A stretch of 64,000 nt of DNA from Nephrocerus scutellatus. Its lineage: Eukaryota > Arthropoda > Insecta > Diptera > Pipunculidae. The notes under the pieces were generated by a model. The model was not told the origin of the DNA and searched no databases. It saw only the letters and a program-made list of their open reading frames with translations. Made by a program: the position numbers and the translations under genes. The stretch is from contig OX352761.1 of NCBI GenBank assembly GCA_947095585.1, positions 50,766,019-50,830,018 of the forward strand, in the 5' to 3' direction. Shown here one piece after another: positions 44,238-54,496 of the stretch (its first letter is position 1; each line of letters begins with the position of its first letter).

Positions 44238-45558
44238 TTAAAAAGCCCCAGGGTATGACTTGATTACTTGCCAAATAATTAAGGCCCAACCAGATAAAGG
44301 ATTTCGTAAGCTATTACACATAATCAATGCAAGCTTTCGGTAAAAATATGTTCGTGGCAATGGAAAGTAGCAGACGTAATCATGATAGCAAAACCTGATA
44401 AACCACTTACGATAAAAAATCATACAGGCCAATTTCATTGCTGCTAATTATGTCAAAACTTTTTGAAAAATTATTATTAAAAAGACTTAAACCAATAATT
44501 GAGGAGCGTCAACTAATTCCTCCACATCAATTTGGATTCAGAGAAAAGCACTCCACAATTGAACAGGTGCATAGAATCACCAACATTATTGAAAGAACGC
44601 TAGTTCGTAAAAAAGTATGCTCCAGCATATTTCTGGACGTCGCCCAAGCATTCGATAAAGTTTGGCATAGTGGACTGGAATTCAAGCTACATAGAGATCT
44701 GCCGAGGCAATTCTATGCCATACTAAGATCTTATTTATCCAATAGACATTTTCTTGTGAAATATGAGGATGAATACTCCGAACTAAAGAAAATCTCTGCC
44801 GGTGTCCCGCAGGGGAGTGTCTTAGGACCAATCCTGTATTTATTATATAAAAGGGATATTGCAACAACAAATGAAGGAACCATAGTCACTTGGCGATTGG
44901 AAGTAATGTCGCTGATGCAACGATCAAACTCCAGAAGATTACCAATGCGGTTTGTAACTGGACTAAGCGCTGGAGAATCAAGCTTAATGAGACGAAATCC
45001 ACGCATATTAACTTTACATATCAAAAGGCTTCCCATCTACCGATAGTATTTAACTCACGACCGGTACCATATGCAAACAAAGCTAAATATATCGGCATGG
45101 CCCTCGATGCCAAGCTCAAGTGGAGAGAGCATGTCAAAAAGAAAAAAGAAGAACTTAACATTAAGTTCAGAAAAATGTATTGGCTCATAGGTAGAGGCTC
45201 TGAGCTTACAATTCACAACAAGCTACTTCTATATCGGCAAATACTGAAGCGATATGGATCTACAGTATTCATTTCTGGGGATGTACTAAGCAAACATACG
45301 CCAAAATGATACAGACGTTTCAAAACAAGGTTCTTCTTAGCATCGTAAATGCTCCGGGGTACCACAAGAAATGAAGACCTTCACAGGGACTTACAGATGG
45401 AATACATCAAAGATGAAATAAAAAAGCATGCCGCCAAACACGAAATAAGGCTCCAAGAACACGGAAACCCCTATATTCGCTATATGATAGATAACCCTGT
45501 CGTTGAAAAAAGACTCCAAAGAACGAGGCCACTTGACCTAGTAAACATGCCAAATTAA
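44238..45558 (+). pseudogene. Jockey J1 reverse transcriptase, palm to C-terminus
   Basis: APGYDLITCQIIKAQPDKGF near 44245, then the 44438-45046 frame: LFEKLLLKRLKPIIEERQLI, HQFGFREKHSTIEQVHRITN, motif A SSIFLDVAQAFDKVWHSGL, and SAGVPQGSVLGPILYLLYKR. At about 44885 the text goes straight from EGTIVT to LAIGSNVADATIKLQ, with a frame change. The catalytic FADD box that belongs between them is deleted. 44890-45309 carries the thumb (WRIKLNETKSTHINFTYQKA, YIGMALDAKLKWREHVKK). After another shift, 45349-45558 gives the C-terminus RNEDLHRDLQMEYIKDEIKK. Dead enzyme. A 3' UTR and A-tail follow to 45717. Confidence 0.9.
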
Positions 45559-45726
45559 AATTAGTATTTTAAATAGGTTTAATTAATTATGGGACTAACC
45601 ATTGGGTTTCACCCAAACAAATTGGAATTGTATAAGAAATGTAAATTTGTAAAAATTTGAAAGATAAATTGCTAGCTGAGCACAGTCTCAGTTGTAATTA
45701 ATAAAAGGAAAAAAAAACATAGGGGT

Positions 45727-45810
45727 GTTTATTGATATTGAGGGAGCTTTAAACAACGCTATCTTTGACTCGATATGCAGCTCTGCTGAAAGGCATGGAG
45801 TGGAACCAAC
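45727..45810 (+). pseudogene. LOA/R1-like LINE RT, segment 2
   Basis: Reads FIDIEGALNNAIFDSICSSA then ERHGVEPT: motif A of a LOA/R1-type RT (catalytic D in FIDIEGA). It continues segment 1 in frame across the removed Jockey, and is cut at 45810 by the 2.86-kb insertion. Confidence 0.85.
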
Positions 45811-45900
45811 TGTAACGGACGCCAAATAATTTTTTTTTTGCAATACCTGGCAACCCTAGTTTGTTTGCCAATAAAATGTTTGCATATACAATGGTGGTGT

Positions 45901-46165
45901 ATTGCAGTATTATTATGTATACTCGTTTTCGCTTTGGGTTGGTGGCGTCACTCCCCATCCCATTTTTGCGCATTATCATCTATTTCGTCAAATCAGGCGA
46001 TATCAGATGCATAATTGTCTGTATACTTAAAAATATTGTATTGCAGTATTATTGTGTATATATTCGTTTTCGCTTCGAGTTGGTGGCGTCACTCCCCATC
46101 CCATTTTATCGCATCGTTAGCTGTCTCGCCAAATCAGGCGATATCAGTTGCATTATTACCTTCAT
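45901..46165 (+). repeat. 139-bp tandem duplication in the TGTAA element
   Basis: ATTGCAGTATTATT recurs at 45901 and 46040; both copies contain TTGGTGGCGTCACTCCCCAT and AAATCAGGCGATATCAG. Upstream of the TATA-like motif, so it could be a duplicated regulatory segment. Confidence 0.85.
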
Positions 46166-46864
46166 GCAACGTAGCGAAATTTTGGTGTATGCTTTTAGGA
46201 AAGCATAAAAAGGCGAAAAGTGCAACGACGAGTCGGGACAGAGCCGCTGGCCAAGACGGTCATGCTCTCGTTTTCCGTGGTCCACAAAATAAATTTCTTT
46301 TTTTTTCGGAGTTGTGTTTTACTTGCTGACCGGTGCGAACGTGCGACTGTTAGTCCGGATCGCGCTTTAGTTGGTGTTTTTTCGGTTGGCGGGCCCATCT
46401 TTGGCAGTATATTGATTTTTTTTTGCTTTAAAGTTGGTTTTCATCATCTTGGAATTACCTGTTGACGATTTAAAATACTATTATATGTCCGAAAAGTGTG
46501 TACACGTAAATATTGTTGCTTAAAAGGAAATGAGGGAGGTGTGACAAAAATAGTGTTGAGAAAAATTTGTGAGCACGCTTATATCTTCAACGGTATATTT
46601 AAATTAATTAATTTTGCCATCATTGTATTTAACCATTTATCTTACACCCTGTGACATCAATACGGGAATTGGCCCACACCATCCAGTTTGAATAGTTTTC
46701 GATAGCAAGTGCAAAAGCGAAATTCTGTGAATATAGAGATAAATTTAATGGTGCTATCGGAAAGTTTTCAATTTCGACCTTAAGAGTTTGGGAAGTCCAT
46801 GCTTAACTAGCCCAAAAGAGTATTAAATATCTCTACACTATTAAATCTTTCGATCGTTTTGCCT

Positions 46865-47090
46865 CCAACCTATTTCATCAGTGGCAAAACACCACCATCA
46901 GCAGCCGTGCAGCTGCCGTGCAGCAGCACCAACCTATTTCATCAGTGGCAAAACACCACCATCAGCAGCCGTGCAGCAGCACCATCCCATTTCATCATTG
47001 GTAATACGCCACCATCGGGCTGCCGTGCAGCAGCACCAACCTATTTCATCAGTGGTAATACGCCACCATCGGGCTGCCGTACAGCAGCAG
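46865..47090 (+). repeat. About 54-bp tandem repeat, four copies
   Basis: CCAACCTATTTCATCAGTGG recurs at 46865, 46929, 46982 (variant) and 47036 with CAGCAGCC-type spacers. Since 54 is a multiple of three, a 103-codon frame stays open (46859-47170); the protein has no recognisable motif and is likely not real. Confidence 0.8.
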
Positions 47091-47519
47091 AGCATTCGCA
47101 TCAACTCATCATCATCAGCGGCCATAACCCCATCGTCGGACAGCGTACATCCGCGCAACAACAGATATAGGATCACCTTTCTTTTTCTTGTCTCTTGTGT
47201 TAATTATGTTAGTCGATTAATTAAATTTCTGTCCATGATACTCATCATAATCGCTCATCAGTAAAAACACCCCTTTAAAGGAATTTTTGTCTCTTTCGCT
47301 TAACGATCCTAGTTACCTACAACTATCTCTTGGTTTTTTTTTCTCAGTGATCGTAATAATCGGAAAGAGAAATCCTTCCGAATGGGCTCACCACAATTGC
47401 ATTTTTTTTCTCTTTAATCACAATTATATTACAGAGGCCTCTCCACATAATCGTCGACAACGCTGCCGGTGTCTATACAGAGAGAATCAACTCCCATACA
47501 TATGGGAACACAAGTAAGT

Positions 47520-48160
47520 CAACAGATTTTCACTCGTAATACATTGAGAAAAAAAGGGAACGTTTTGTTTAAATTAATGAAGATTGATTTTATAATTCTT
47601 ACAAAGAAAAAAAATGTTTTTTTTTAATTAATAATTATTCCTAACGCTAAATTTCACTAAAAAGAAGACCGAATTTCTTTTATAAAAATTAAGGAAAATG
47701 ATTTTTTTTTGATTAATATTTAGTCCTAATGCAGATGTGCCCTAGTAATATTCTGAAAAGAAGAAAAATTTTTTTTTACAAGAATTAAAGAAAATTAAAT
47801 TGATTTTATTATCCCTACGAAAAACGATTTTTTTATTGATATTTAGTCCTAACGCCGATAGGCATAGTAGTACATTGGAAATAATTTCTTTTATAAGAAT
47901 TAAAGAAAATCATTTTGATTTATTGTTACGAAAAACGATTTTTTTAGATTGATATTTAGTCCTAACGCCGATTGGCATAGTAATACGTTGAAAATAAGAA
48001 AGAATTTCATTTATAAGAATTAAAGAAAATTGTATTGGTTTCTTCTTGCGAAAAATGATTTTTTTTAGATTAATATTTAGTCATAATGCAGAGTTGCATT
48101 CGTAATACACTGTAAAAGAAAAAAAATAAAAGATGTATTTTTTTTTTTGAAAATTAGTTT
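47520..48160 (+). repeat. About 120-bp AT-rich tandem repeat, five copies
   Basis: GATATTTAGTCCTAACGCCG or variants recur near 47712, 47838, 47951 and 48071 with AAGAATTAAAGAAAAT and GCGAAAAACGATTTTTTT between them; a more diverged copy starts near 47540. Copy spacing is 113-126. Confidence 0.8.
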
Positions 48161-48670
48161 TATGTAGTTTATACAAATTAATCAGGTGATTAATACCGCC
48201 TATCCATTCCTTCAATATATACGTTATACTGAATAAAGAAAAAAAATACGATGAATCTGAGAGTTTATAATTATATCTTTTATAAAATAATCATTTGTCG
48301 ACTACCCTTTACGCATAGTCTTTCCCTACTTACCTTGCCCTGAATACGATGTTCGAATTATCCAGGTAATTCGATAAGCGAGGCCTTCCCAGGTAAGAGC
48401 TCACGACTCTTCGTTTCGTTAGTTCCCCATTTGGGGAGCAGCCCTCTTTGGTTTCCTTTTCCTTCCTTTTTTTTGCACCCTTCCTGATGCACGCAAATTT
48501 TTTTTTATTGTAATGGCGGTTGAGTTAGGCAAGAACCCCACCCCAAACCGGCGAGTTGGCAAGCGCAACGCTAGGCGTGCACCCCGCCAAAGGCAACACT
48601 CGCCCAATATGTGGCAACTACCATCGGCTGCCTAACGCCGCTGCATTAACTAATGAGAACATTACACAAC

Positions 48671-49275
48671 CTTAACCAGATGGATTCACTACATGCTTTC
48701 CCGCCAGCTTCTTCAGAGAGGCGAGAATATGGATAATAAAGTTACCAAGTGACCAAGGGATGCCCACAAGGAGGAGTCCTTTCACCACTTCTATGGTGCC
48801 TTGTTTTCGACTCTTTGCTCAAAGATGTTGGCCAATTAGATATACACATACAAGCTTATGCGGACGATGTATGTCTTATTTCATCTAATAAATCCCTCAG
48901 GGCCGCCTGTATAAATCTACAGACTGCTCTGAATCGGTTGGTTAATTTGTGTAGCAGAAACTGACCTATCGGTAAATCCGAGTAAAACTACTGTAGTTTT
49001 ATTTACTCGTAAACGTAAATTCGAGGGTCTTATTCCTCCTGTACTAAAAGGCTGCACTTTGCCAATCTCCACGGAAGTCAAATATCTAGGAGTAATTCTA
49101 GATAACAAGATCATGTGGAAGATTCACCTGAAATCGAGAATATCGAAAGCTAAGTTTACATTTATTCAATGTAAAAGAGCATTTGGTAAATTATGGGGGC
49201 TGAGTCCGAAAATTGTACACTAGTTGTACTTAACGATAATCAGATCTATTCTCATGCGGCAGTAATTTGATGGCC
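48671..49275 (+). pseudogene. LOA/R1-like LINE RT, segment 3
   Basis: TRWIHYMLSRQLLQRGENMD leads to GCPQGGVLSPLLWCLVFDSL, catalytic HIQAYADDVCLISSNKSL (48749-48964), then after a frameshift SVNPSKTTVVLFTRKRKFEG, STEVKYLGVILDNKIMWKIH and AFGKLWGLSPKIVH (48965-49222), and a degraded LYLTIIRSIL to 49275. An 8-base duplication (GTTACCAA/GTGACCAA near 48740) adds a frameshift before the GCPQGG motif. The 3' end is truncated. Confidence 0.9.
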
Positions 49276-49905
49276 AAGATTGTTGTGTGATGCGTTTTAT
49301 TTCTTTAGGTTAGTGTAACTTTAATGGCAGTAAGTGCTACAAAAATTGTCGCTTCTTGCAAATCGGTTCGTTCTTTCCCCAAGACAACTCACAAGTCACC
49401 TACTCGTGACTAGGTGAAAAGTATTTAAATGTCAATGTGAGTAAACAGCTTCTTGCAATCTAATCAAATGCTCGGGACCAGTGCTGCTGAACTTACTTCA
49501 ATCATTATTATAATTCTATTTCATCGGCCGTACTGATATTCTACCAAAAATTAGTACTTTATACATCTTTTATGAAGTAATTAAAAGTCGAAGTCGAGCC
49601 TTAATTAATTTAATTTCTTCCGAACGTTCCTAGACAAATGTAATTTTTTCCCAATTCTTCCTATGCCCGAAACTCAAACGCTTAATATTTTCTTAGTTCG
49701 ATATTTTTATCATATCACATCATCAAGAATTATGCTGAAGGAATTTTTATATTTTCCAAAAATTATCTTCACCAAGTATGTATCTACAAAACCAAAACGT
49801 AAATAACAACACTTGGTATTGTATTTCAATATATTTCCTTGCTTCAAAATTAAAAGCTAAAGTTAAATCCTGTTATAATATAATACCCACAGAAATCGAC
49901 AGTTT
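49276..49905. other. Unassigned AT-rich sequence
   Basis: No recognisable coding motif or repeat on either strand. Confidence 0.5.
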
Positions 49906-50990
49906 TTTAAATTCTCTGTATTAACTTTGCTTGCCCGTGGCGTCCGTCTGTCGGTCGATCGATTTGTCGTGGAATCTTGCGATAGACTTTTAACCTACTT
50001 CCTAAAGATTTCATTGAAATTTTGCCCAGATGCATGCTTTGCTTGCCCGTGGCGTCTGTCTGTCGGTCGATCGGTTTGTCGTGGAATCTTGCGATAGACT
50101 TTTAACCTACTTCCTAAAGCGATTTTATTGAAATTTTGCACAGATGTGTATTTCCGGAGACAACACTTTCTATTAAATTTGGGGACGAGGGGTGCCCATA
50201 TACAATTTTTAAAAATTAACCCGATTTTCTTTAAATTTAAACACATGTGTATCTCCGACGGACAACGCTTTTTGTAAAAATGTTGGAGACCGTGGGGCCC
50301 CATAAAAAAAGGACAAGGTTTTTTGTATATTTTTTGGAGTGATCAATCCCTGAGGCCCGAGGGGTGCCCATATACATTTTTTTAACAATTAGCCCGATTT
50401 TATTTAAATTTTAAAGACACGTGTACCTCCGATGTACAAAGCTTTTTGTAAAATTGTTGGAGTGATCGGGCTCTAAGGCCCGAGGGGTGCGCATATTCTC
50501 TAATAGGAGATACATATGTATTTAATAAGTATCTCCTATGTATAAAGGGTACCTATGTAAATTAAAATCCCTGAGCTCTGAAGCCCGAGTTGTGCTCAGG
50601 TAAATTTTTTAAAACATTAGCTCGATTGTAGACACATGTGTATCACTGATGGACAAAGTTTTTTGTAAATTTTTTGGAGTGATCGGGACCTGAGACCCAT
50701 GTGGTGCCCATGTAAATTTTTTTAAATTAGCCCGATTTTATTCAAATTTAAGACACATGTGTATCACTGATGGACAACGTTTTTTGTAAAAATTTTGGAG
50801 TGATCGGGACCTGAGACCCATGTGGTGCACATGTTAATTTTTTTAAAAATTAGCTCGATTTTCTTCAAATTTTAAACACATGTTTATCTCCGATGGACAA
50901 ATATTTTCAATTAGTGCCACTAATATTTTTTATTTCATCTGTATATGCCTGCTCAAAAAACACCATACATAAGTTTTTTATAAATTTATT
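49906..50990 (+). mobile_element. P-family element, long tandem copy
   Basis: Starts AAATTCTCTGTATTAACTTT and GCTTGCCCGTGGCGTC, with the first 110 bases repeated at 50041. Then six or more monomers of 110-130 bases with ACACATGTGTATC cores. It ends ambiguously before the Gypsy LTR. The minus frame at 49995-50303 is a by-product of the repeats. Confidence 0.8.
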
Positions 50991-50994
50991 GCGT

Positions 50995-51425
50995 TGTAGT
51001 GTACATTAGTCCATGTCAGCAGCATTCCATTCCCACACTGATCATCATCATCGTTGGTGTTTATGCAAACGGCAATCGGACACCCCAGACAGCGACTCAA
51101 TTGAAATCCTCAAAATGGCGCGTTATGCTGAATTGACGATACCACATGCCCCTGTATATACTCTACGTAGGATGAGTACTTGGATAAGCACAAGGGGCTG
51201 CGCCGCCGCAATTCTTTGACGTTATGCTGAATTGACAATACCATATGTACCTGTTTATTCTCTACGTAGGCTGCGAGCATAGCAGCAAGCACAAGCGTCT
51301 GTGCCGCCGAAATTATTTTAATATTTTAATCAGATTTAATAAATTAACCAAAAGTAAAACATGTGTTTGATTTCATTCGCTCCATTTTAGACTTTTTATA
51401 GCATATAATTTTTATCAAATTTTCA
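50995..51425 (+). repeat. 5' LTR of the Gypsy element
   Basis: 431 bases, TGTAGTGTACATTAG...TTTTCA, with TG/CA ends. It contains two diverged 50-base direct repeats beginning GTTATGCTGAATTGAC (51121 and 51224), each ending in CTCTACGTAGG, and AATAAA-type polyadenylation signals near 51340. Confidence 0.95.
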
Positions 51426-51442
51426 TGGCGACCGCGACAAAA
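51426..51442 (+). promoter_or_regulatory. Primer-binding site
   Basis: TGGCGACCGCGACAAAA follows the LTR directly. TGGCGACCG-type sites (tRNA-Arg-like) are known from the 412/mdg1 group; the tRNA is inferred. Confidence 0.8.
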
Positions 51443-51801
51443 GTTGACTCTTGATCGATACAAAATATTTTTGTATACATATTTTGTATATACTCGTAAC
51501 TAACAACATCAGCAGTTTTGGTGATTACGATATAAAAAAAAATAATAAAAATCCTGATAATGGCAAGACATTTCAACACAACAAAAAATATTTAAGCAGT
51601 GGTTTGTGGTTTAGCTCTTATGATTTGTAAACTAAAATTCGGCAACTCGAAAATAAAAACAGAATTAAACGTGCATTAAACCACGTCGCTGGTCCCCTCT
51701 GTCATCGGTAAAATAAAAAAAAAATAGGCGGTAAAACTTCGAAAAACGAAAAAGCTAACGCGAATGTAATCAATGAAGTATCAATACAAGAGCAGATTCA
51801 A

Positions 51802-51939
51802 ATGCTGAACGTACAACCTATAAATATCTTGTTTTTCATTATTACTGTAATATTATGTGCAAGTTTTGTTTTTAAATTATATAAAATACTTAATTATAAT
51901 ATAAAAAAGAGGGCAGCCTCGGTAAACAAAATTGCCTAA
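51802..51939 (+). CDS. Small leader ORF with a membrane-like segment (45 codons)
   Basis: ATG at 51802 to TAA at 51937. It reads MLNVQPINILFFIITVILCA then SFVFKLYKILNYNIKKRAAS: one hydrophobic stretch of about 17 residues followed by a basic tail, resembling a single-pass membrane peptide. The frame is also open upstream for about 25 codons without ATG. It lies between the primer-binding site and gag; 412-type elements are known to have small leader ORFs, but I cannot match this one. It may be fortuitous. Confidence 0.35.
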   Translation: MLNVQPINILFFIITVILCASFVFKLYKILNYNIKKRAASVNKIA

Positions 51940-51959
51940 AACTAAAATGTGCAAGTTGC

Positions 51960-52365
51960 TTTTTATAGATATACTAGTTTAATGCCCGTCGTGCCTAGGC
52001 ACGATTATTCTTCAGAATTTTCAATCTGATCTTCAATAATTAGTTATGATCACCTTCAATTTGATCTTGTCCATCAATATTTGTATAAATTAAGCTCTAT
52101 TTCTTTATTGGAAATTTGCTAAATTAGAAAAAGCTAAAAAAATCAACAAAATTTACCGCAAGAAATTAAATCAATTTTCAAATGATTTTCTTCCTCATGT
52201 TTTGCAATTCGAGATGAATTGCTATTTGTTAACTTGCTGTTATAATAACCTTTTTTTTACAGTGCAAAAAAATAAACACAAATTGGAAAAAAAAATTCAA
52301 AAAAAAAAAAAAAAACCATAACTTTGAGCGTTACACAAAAACATTTTTGTTTGATTATTATATTG
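51960..52365 (+). mobile_element. Unclassified inserted repeat, left part
   Basis: From TATACTAGTTTAATGCCCGT on, the leader is interrupted by AT-rich repeat DNA with a C/G-rich head resembling that of element D (GATTACCCGGCGTTGCCCAG). It ends at the J2 target duplication. Confidence 0.35.
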
Positions 52366-52380
52366 AACTAGCTGATTACC

Positions 52381-54496
52381 TTAGATTAGATTAAGATATT
52401 TTATTAAACATTTAGATATTATACAAAAAACTAAAACTTATAACTATTATTATTAAGTGTCGGCTCAACAATAGGGGCCCGACGTATTTACATTGTCTTT
52501 TTTTTTTTGTATTGCTTATTATTAAACAATATTTTTTACTACTTAATCTACTACATGTTTATTTTTAAAGCAATTTAATTTTAAACGATAAATTTTAAAA
52601 TAAAATAAAAATGAAGAATAATATTAAAGGGGGTATAAACAGGGCGATCTTCAGCCTCTGTAATGTTGATTGCTGGCCTTCTCGTAGAAGGAGACGTCTT
52701 GATTATTAAAGATGTCGTCAAATCTAGCATCTGTGAATCCTCTGATGTTTATATAGCGGTGGCTTGGCTCGATTTCTTCGATTCTCAGTCCTTGCATCTC
52801 CGGACTTGGATGTGTTTCCAACCCATCAACGAATTTCTTTGCCATTCGGAACAAGTGGTCGGTTATGGGCAGCATACCTGCCGCGTCGTAAAGCCTTGCA
52901 CTCGAGACAAACTTATAGCTGTTTGGCACCCTCCAGAGTCCTGTACAGATCCTAAGTACCTTCCTTTCAAATAGGGAGATCTTCTTCATCGTTGTTGGTG
53001 AGACGGTGAACCACATGGGATAGCCATAGGTTATCACTGGCCTGATGAGCTGCTTGTAGATGAGCAGCCTGGTGTTGTTTGACAGTTCGTTTCGCCTTCG
53101 TAGAAGCGGGTGCACCAAATGAAGGGCGTAATTAGCCTTTTTCAACGTTTTATCGATGTGGGCATTAAACTTGAGCCTCTCGGAGAAGTTTATTCCCAGG
53201 TACTTCGTCTCTGATTGGGTTTTTATAACTGTGTTGTCTGGAAGGGTGATTTTTAATCCTCTGCACCGGCTCACAAATTTTTTTCTCCCTGTTCTTGTCC
53301 CTGGCACTCGGAAGCAGATGAGTTCCGTTTTGTTTGCATTTATCTTCAACCCCCACTTGAGGTAGTAGTCCCAAAGATTTCGGAGGTGTTCCTCCACTCT
53401 TCGGGCAGCTATCTCAGGAGAGAGAGAAACGGCATACGTGATCGAGTCATCCGCGTAAAGCATGCTGCTTGTTCCGGCTGTATTGGTGGGTTGATCCGCC
53501 GTGTAGATGTTGAAAAGGACTGGGCCAAGTCTGGAACCTTGAGGAACTCCGGCTTTAATCCCTTTCCTAGTGGATGAGTCGCCAAAAATCTGTACAAAAA
53601 AAACCCTGTGAAAGAGAAAATTTTTAATTATTTTTACAATATAATTGGGGAAGCCAAATCTTATAAGTTTGAACAGTAGCCCGTTGATCCATACACTATC
53701 GAAAGCTTTTTCGATGTCTAGCAAACAGGCTACTGTACTGCTTTTAACTTTCAGTCCTCGAGTGACGTTACTGTGAAGGTGCATCGTAGAGTGCTTCTCA
53801 CGGAAACCGAATTGAAAGGAAGGAATAAGGCCTCTTTCCGAATAAAATGTATTGATCTTTTTACGGATCAAAGACTCGAATACCTTACTGATACAACACA
53901 GTAAAGCTATTGGACGGTAACCAGTTACGCTTGAGCGGTCAGTTTTTTTGGGTACTGGTACTACTTTGGCCACCTTCCAGTTGTCTGGAAAGTAACCATT
54001 GTTAAGGCAATTGTTAAAAATGATGGTTAACATCAAGATTGCCATACCCGGTAACTTTTTAAGCAAAAAGTTAGAAATCCCGTCAATGCCCGATGATTTT
54101 TTTGAGTTTCCACTCATTATTAAATCACTGACTACAGCTGTTTTGGTAAACATTTCAACGTCTACGGGCGCTCTAGCGGGGTTTTCTTCACTAAACCGCA
54201 CTACAGGATTACTTGCAGAAGTGACGTCTTCCACAAGACTCTCCACCTCTTCCAAAAAATCTGGAAGATGCGTTGGTGGTCGGTCCGTAAAACTCCTTTC
54301 AAAATGGCAGGCAAAGACTTCGGCTTTTTCAACAGGACTGGATGCTACTTGATCTCCAAACGTGATACTCTCTGGAATGGAAATACGCTTTCCGACCAGA
54401 GCGTTCAGCTTCTTAAAAGCATCATGACCTGGTTTGATGTTCTGGAGTCGTTTGGTCAGGTCATCTTCCTGGTACTTCCGTAGTGCTTGACGAAGC
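52381..54496 (-). mobile_element. Jockey-like LINE J2, young 5'-truncated insertion
   Basis: Perfect 15-base target duplication AACTAGCTGATTACC on both sides (52366-52380, 54497-54511). Minus orientation, with a 3' tail of TTAGATTAGATTAAG complement. The 3' UTR contains GTCGGCTCAACAATAGGGGC as in 33728-34776. The intact RT frame and perfect duplication suggest a recent insertion. Confidence 0.95.
52651..54496 (-). CDS. Jockey J2 reverse transcriptase, uninterrupted partial ORF2
   Basis: About 614 codons open from the truncation to the natural stop. Domains in order: linker LRQALRKYQEDDLTKRLQNI; RT fingers NSKKSSGIDGISNFLLKKLP, WKVAKVVPVPKKTDRSSVTG and FGFREKHSTMHLHSNVTRGL; motif A ACLLDIEKAFDSVWINGLLF; KAGVPQGSRLGPVLFNIYTA; catalytic SMLYADDSITYAVSLSPEIA; thumb KYLGINFSERLKFNAHIDKT; and the C-terminus ERKVLRICTGLWRVPNSYKF. 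All conserved RT residues that I looked for are present. The endonuclease and ORF1 are missing through 5' truncation, typical of LINE insertions, and there is no start codon of its own. It probably acted in reverse transcription at the target site in full-length relatives. Confidence 0.95.

Larger units (their letters stand above)
38453..45717 (+). mobile_element. Jockey-like LINE (J1) insertion, internally duplicated
   Basis: Inserted in the LOA/R1-like RT with a 9-base target duplication CATAGGGGT (38444-38452, 45718-45726) and a poly(A) tail ending at 45717. It starts inside gag (5'-truncated). Without the tandem duplication it would be about 3.8 kb, including a 0.37-kb antisense P insertion. 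Gag, endonuclease and RT parts are listed separately. Confidence 0.9.
45811..48666. mobile_element. LTR-like or solo-LTR insertion with TGTAA/TTACA ends
   Basis: Begins TGTAACGGACGCC and ends GAGAACATTACA, giving 5-base terminal inverted repeats with TG...CA ends. CAAC flanks both sides (45807-45810, 48667-48670) as a 4-base target duplication, and the LOA/R1-like RT frame is continuous when it is removed. No LTR pair, gag or pol is visible, so it is either a very long solo LTR, a TRIM/LARD-like element or a Ginger-type DNA element (which also has TGT ends and 4-base duplications). It contains a TATA-like GCATAAAAAGGCG at 46202 followed by AATAAA at 46288, and three tandem arrays. Confidence 0.65.

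Noticed and set aside
46859..47264. Proline/alanine-rich 103- and 127-codon frames
   Set aside because: Produced by the 54-bp tandem repeat inside a transposon-like insertion; no homologous motif and both overlapping frames are equally open.
47435..47513. A 79-base stretch with an AG before it and GTAAGT after it, resembling an exon
   Set aside because: Lies inside the TGTAA/TTACA insertion, has no recognised protein and low coding quality; too weak to call.
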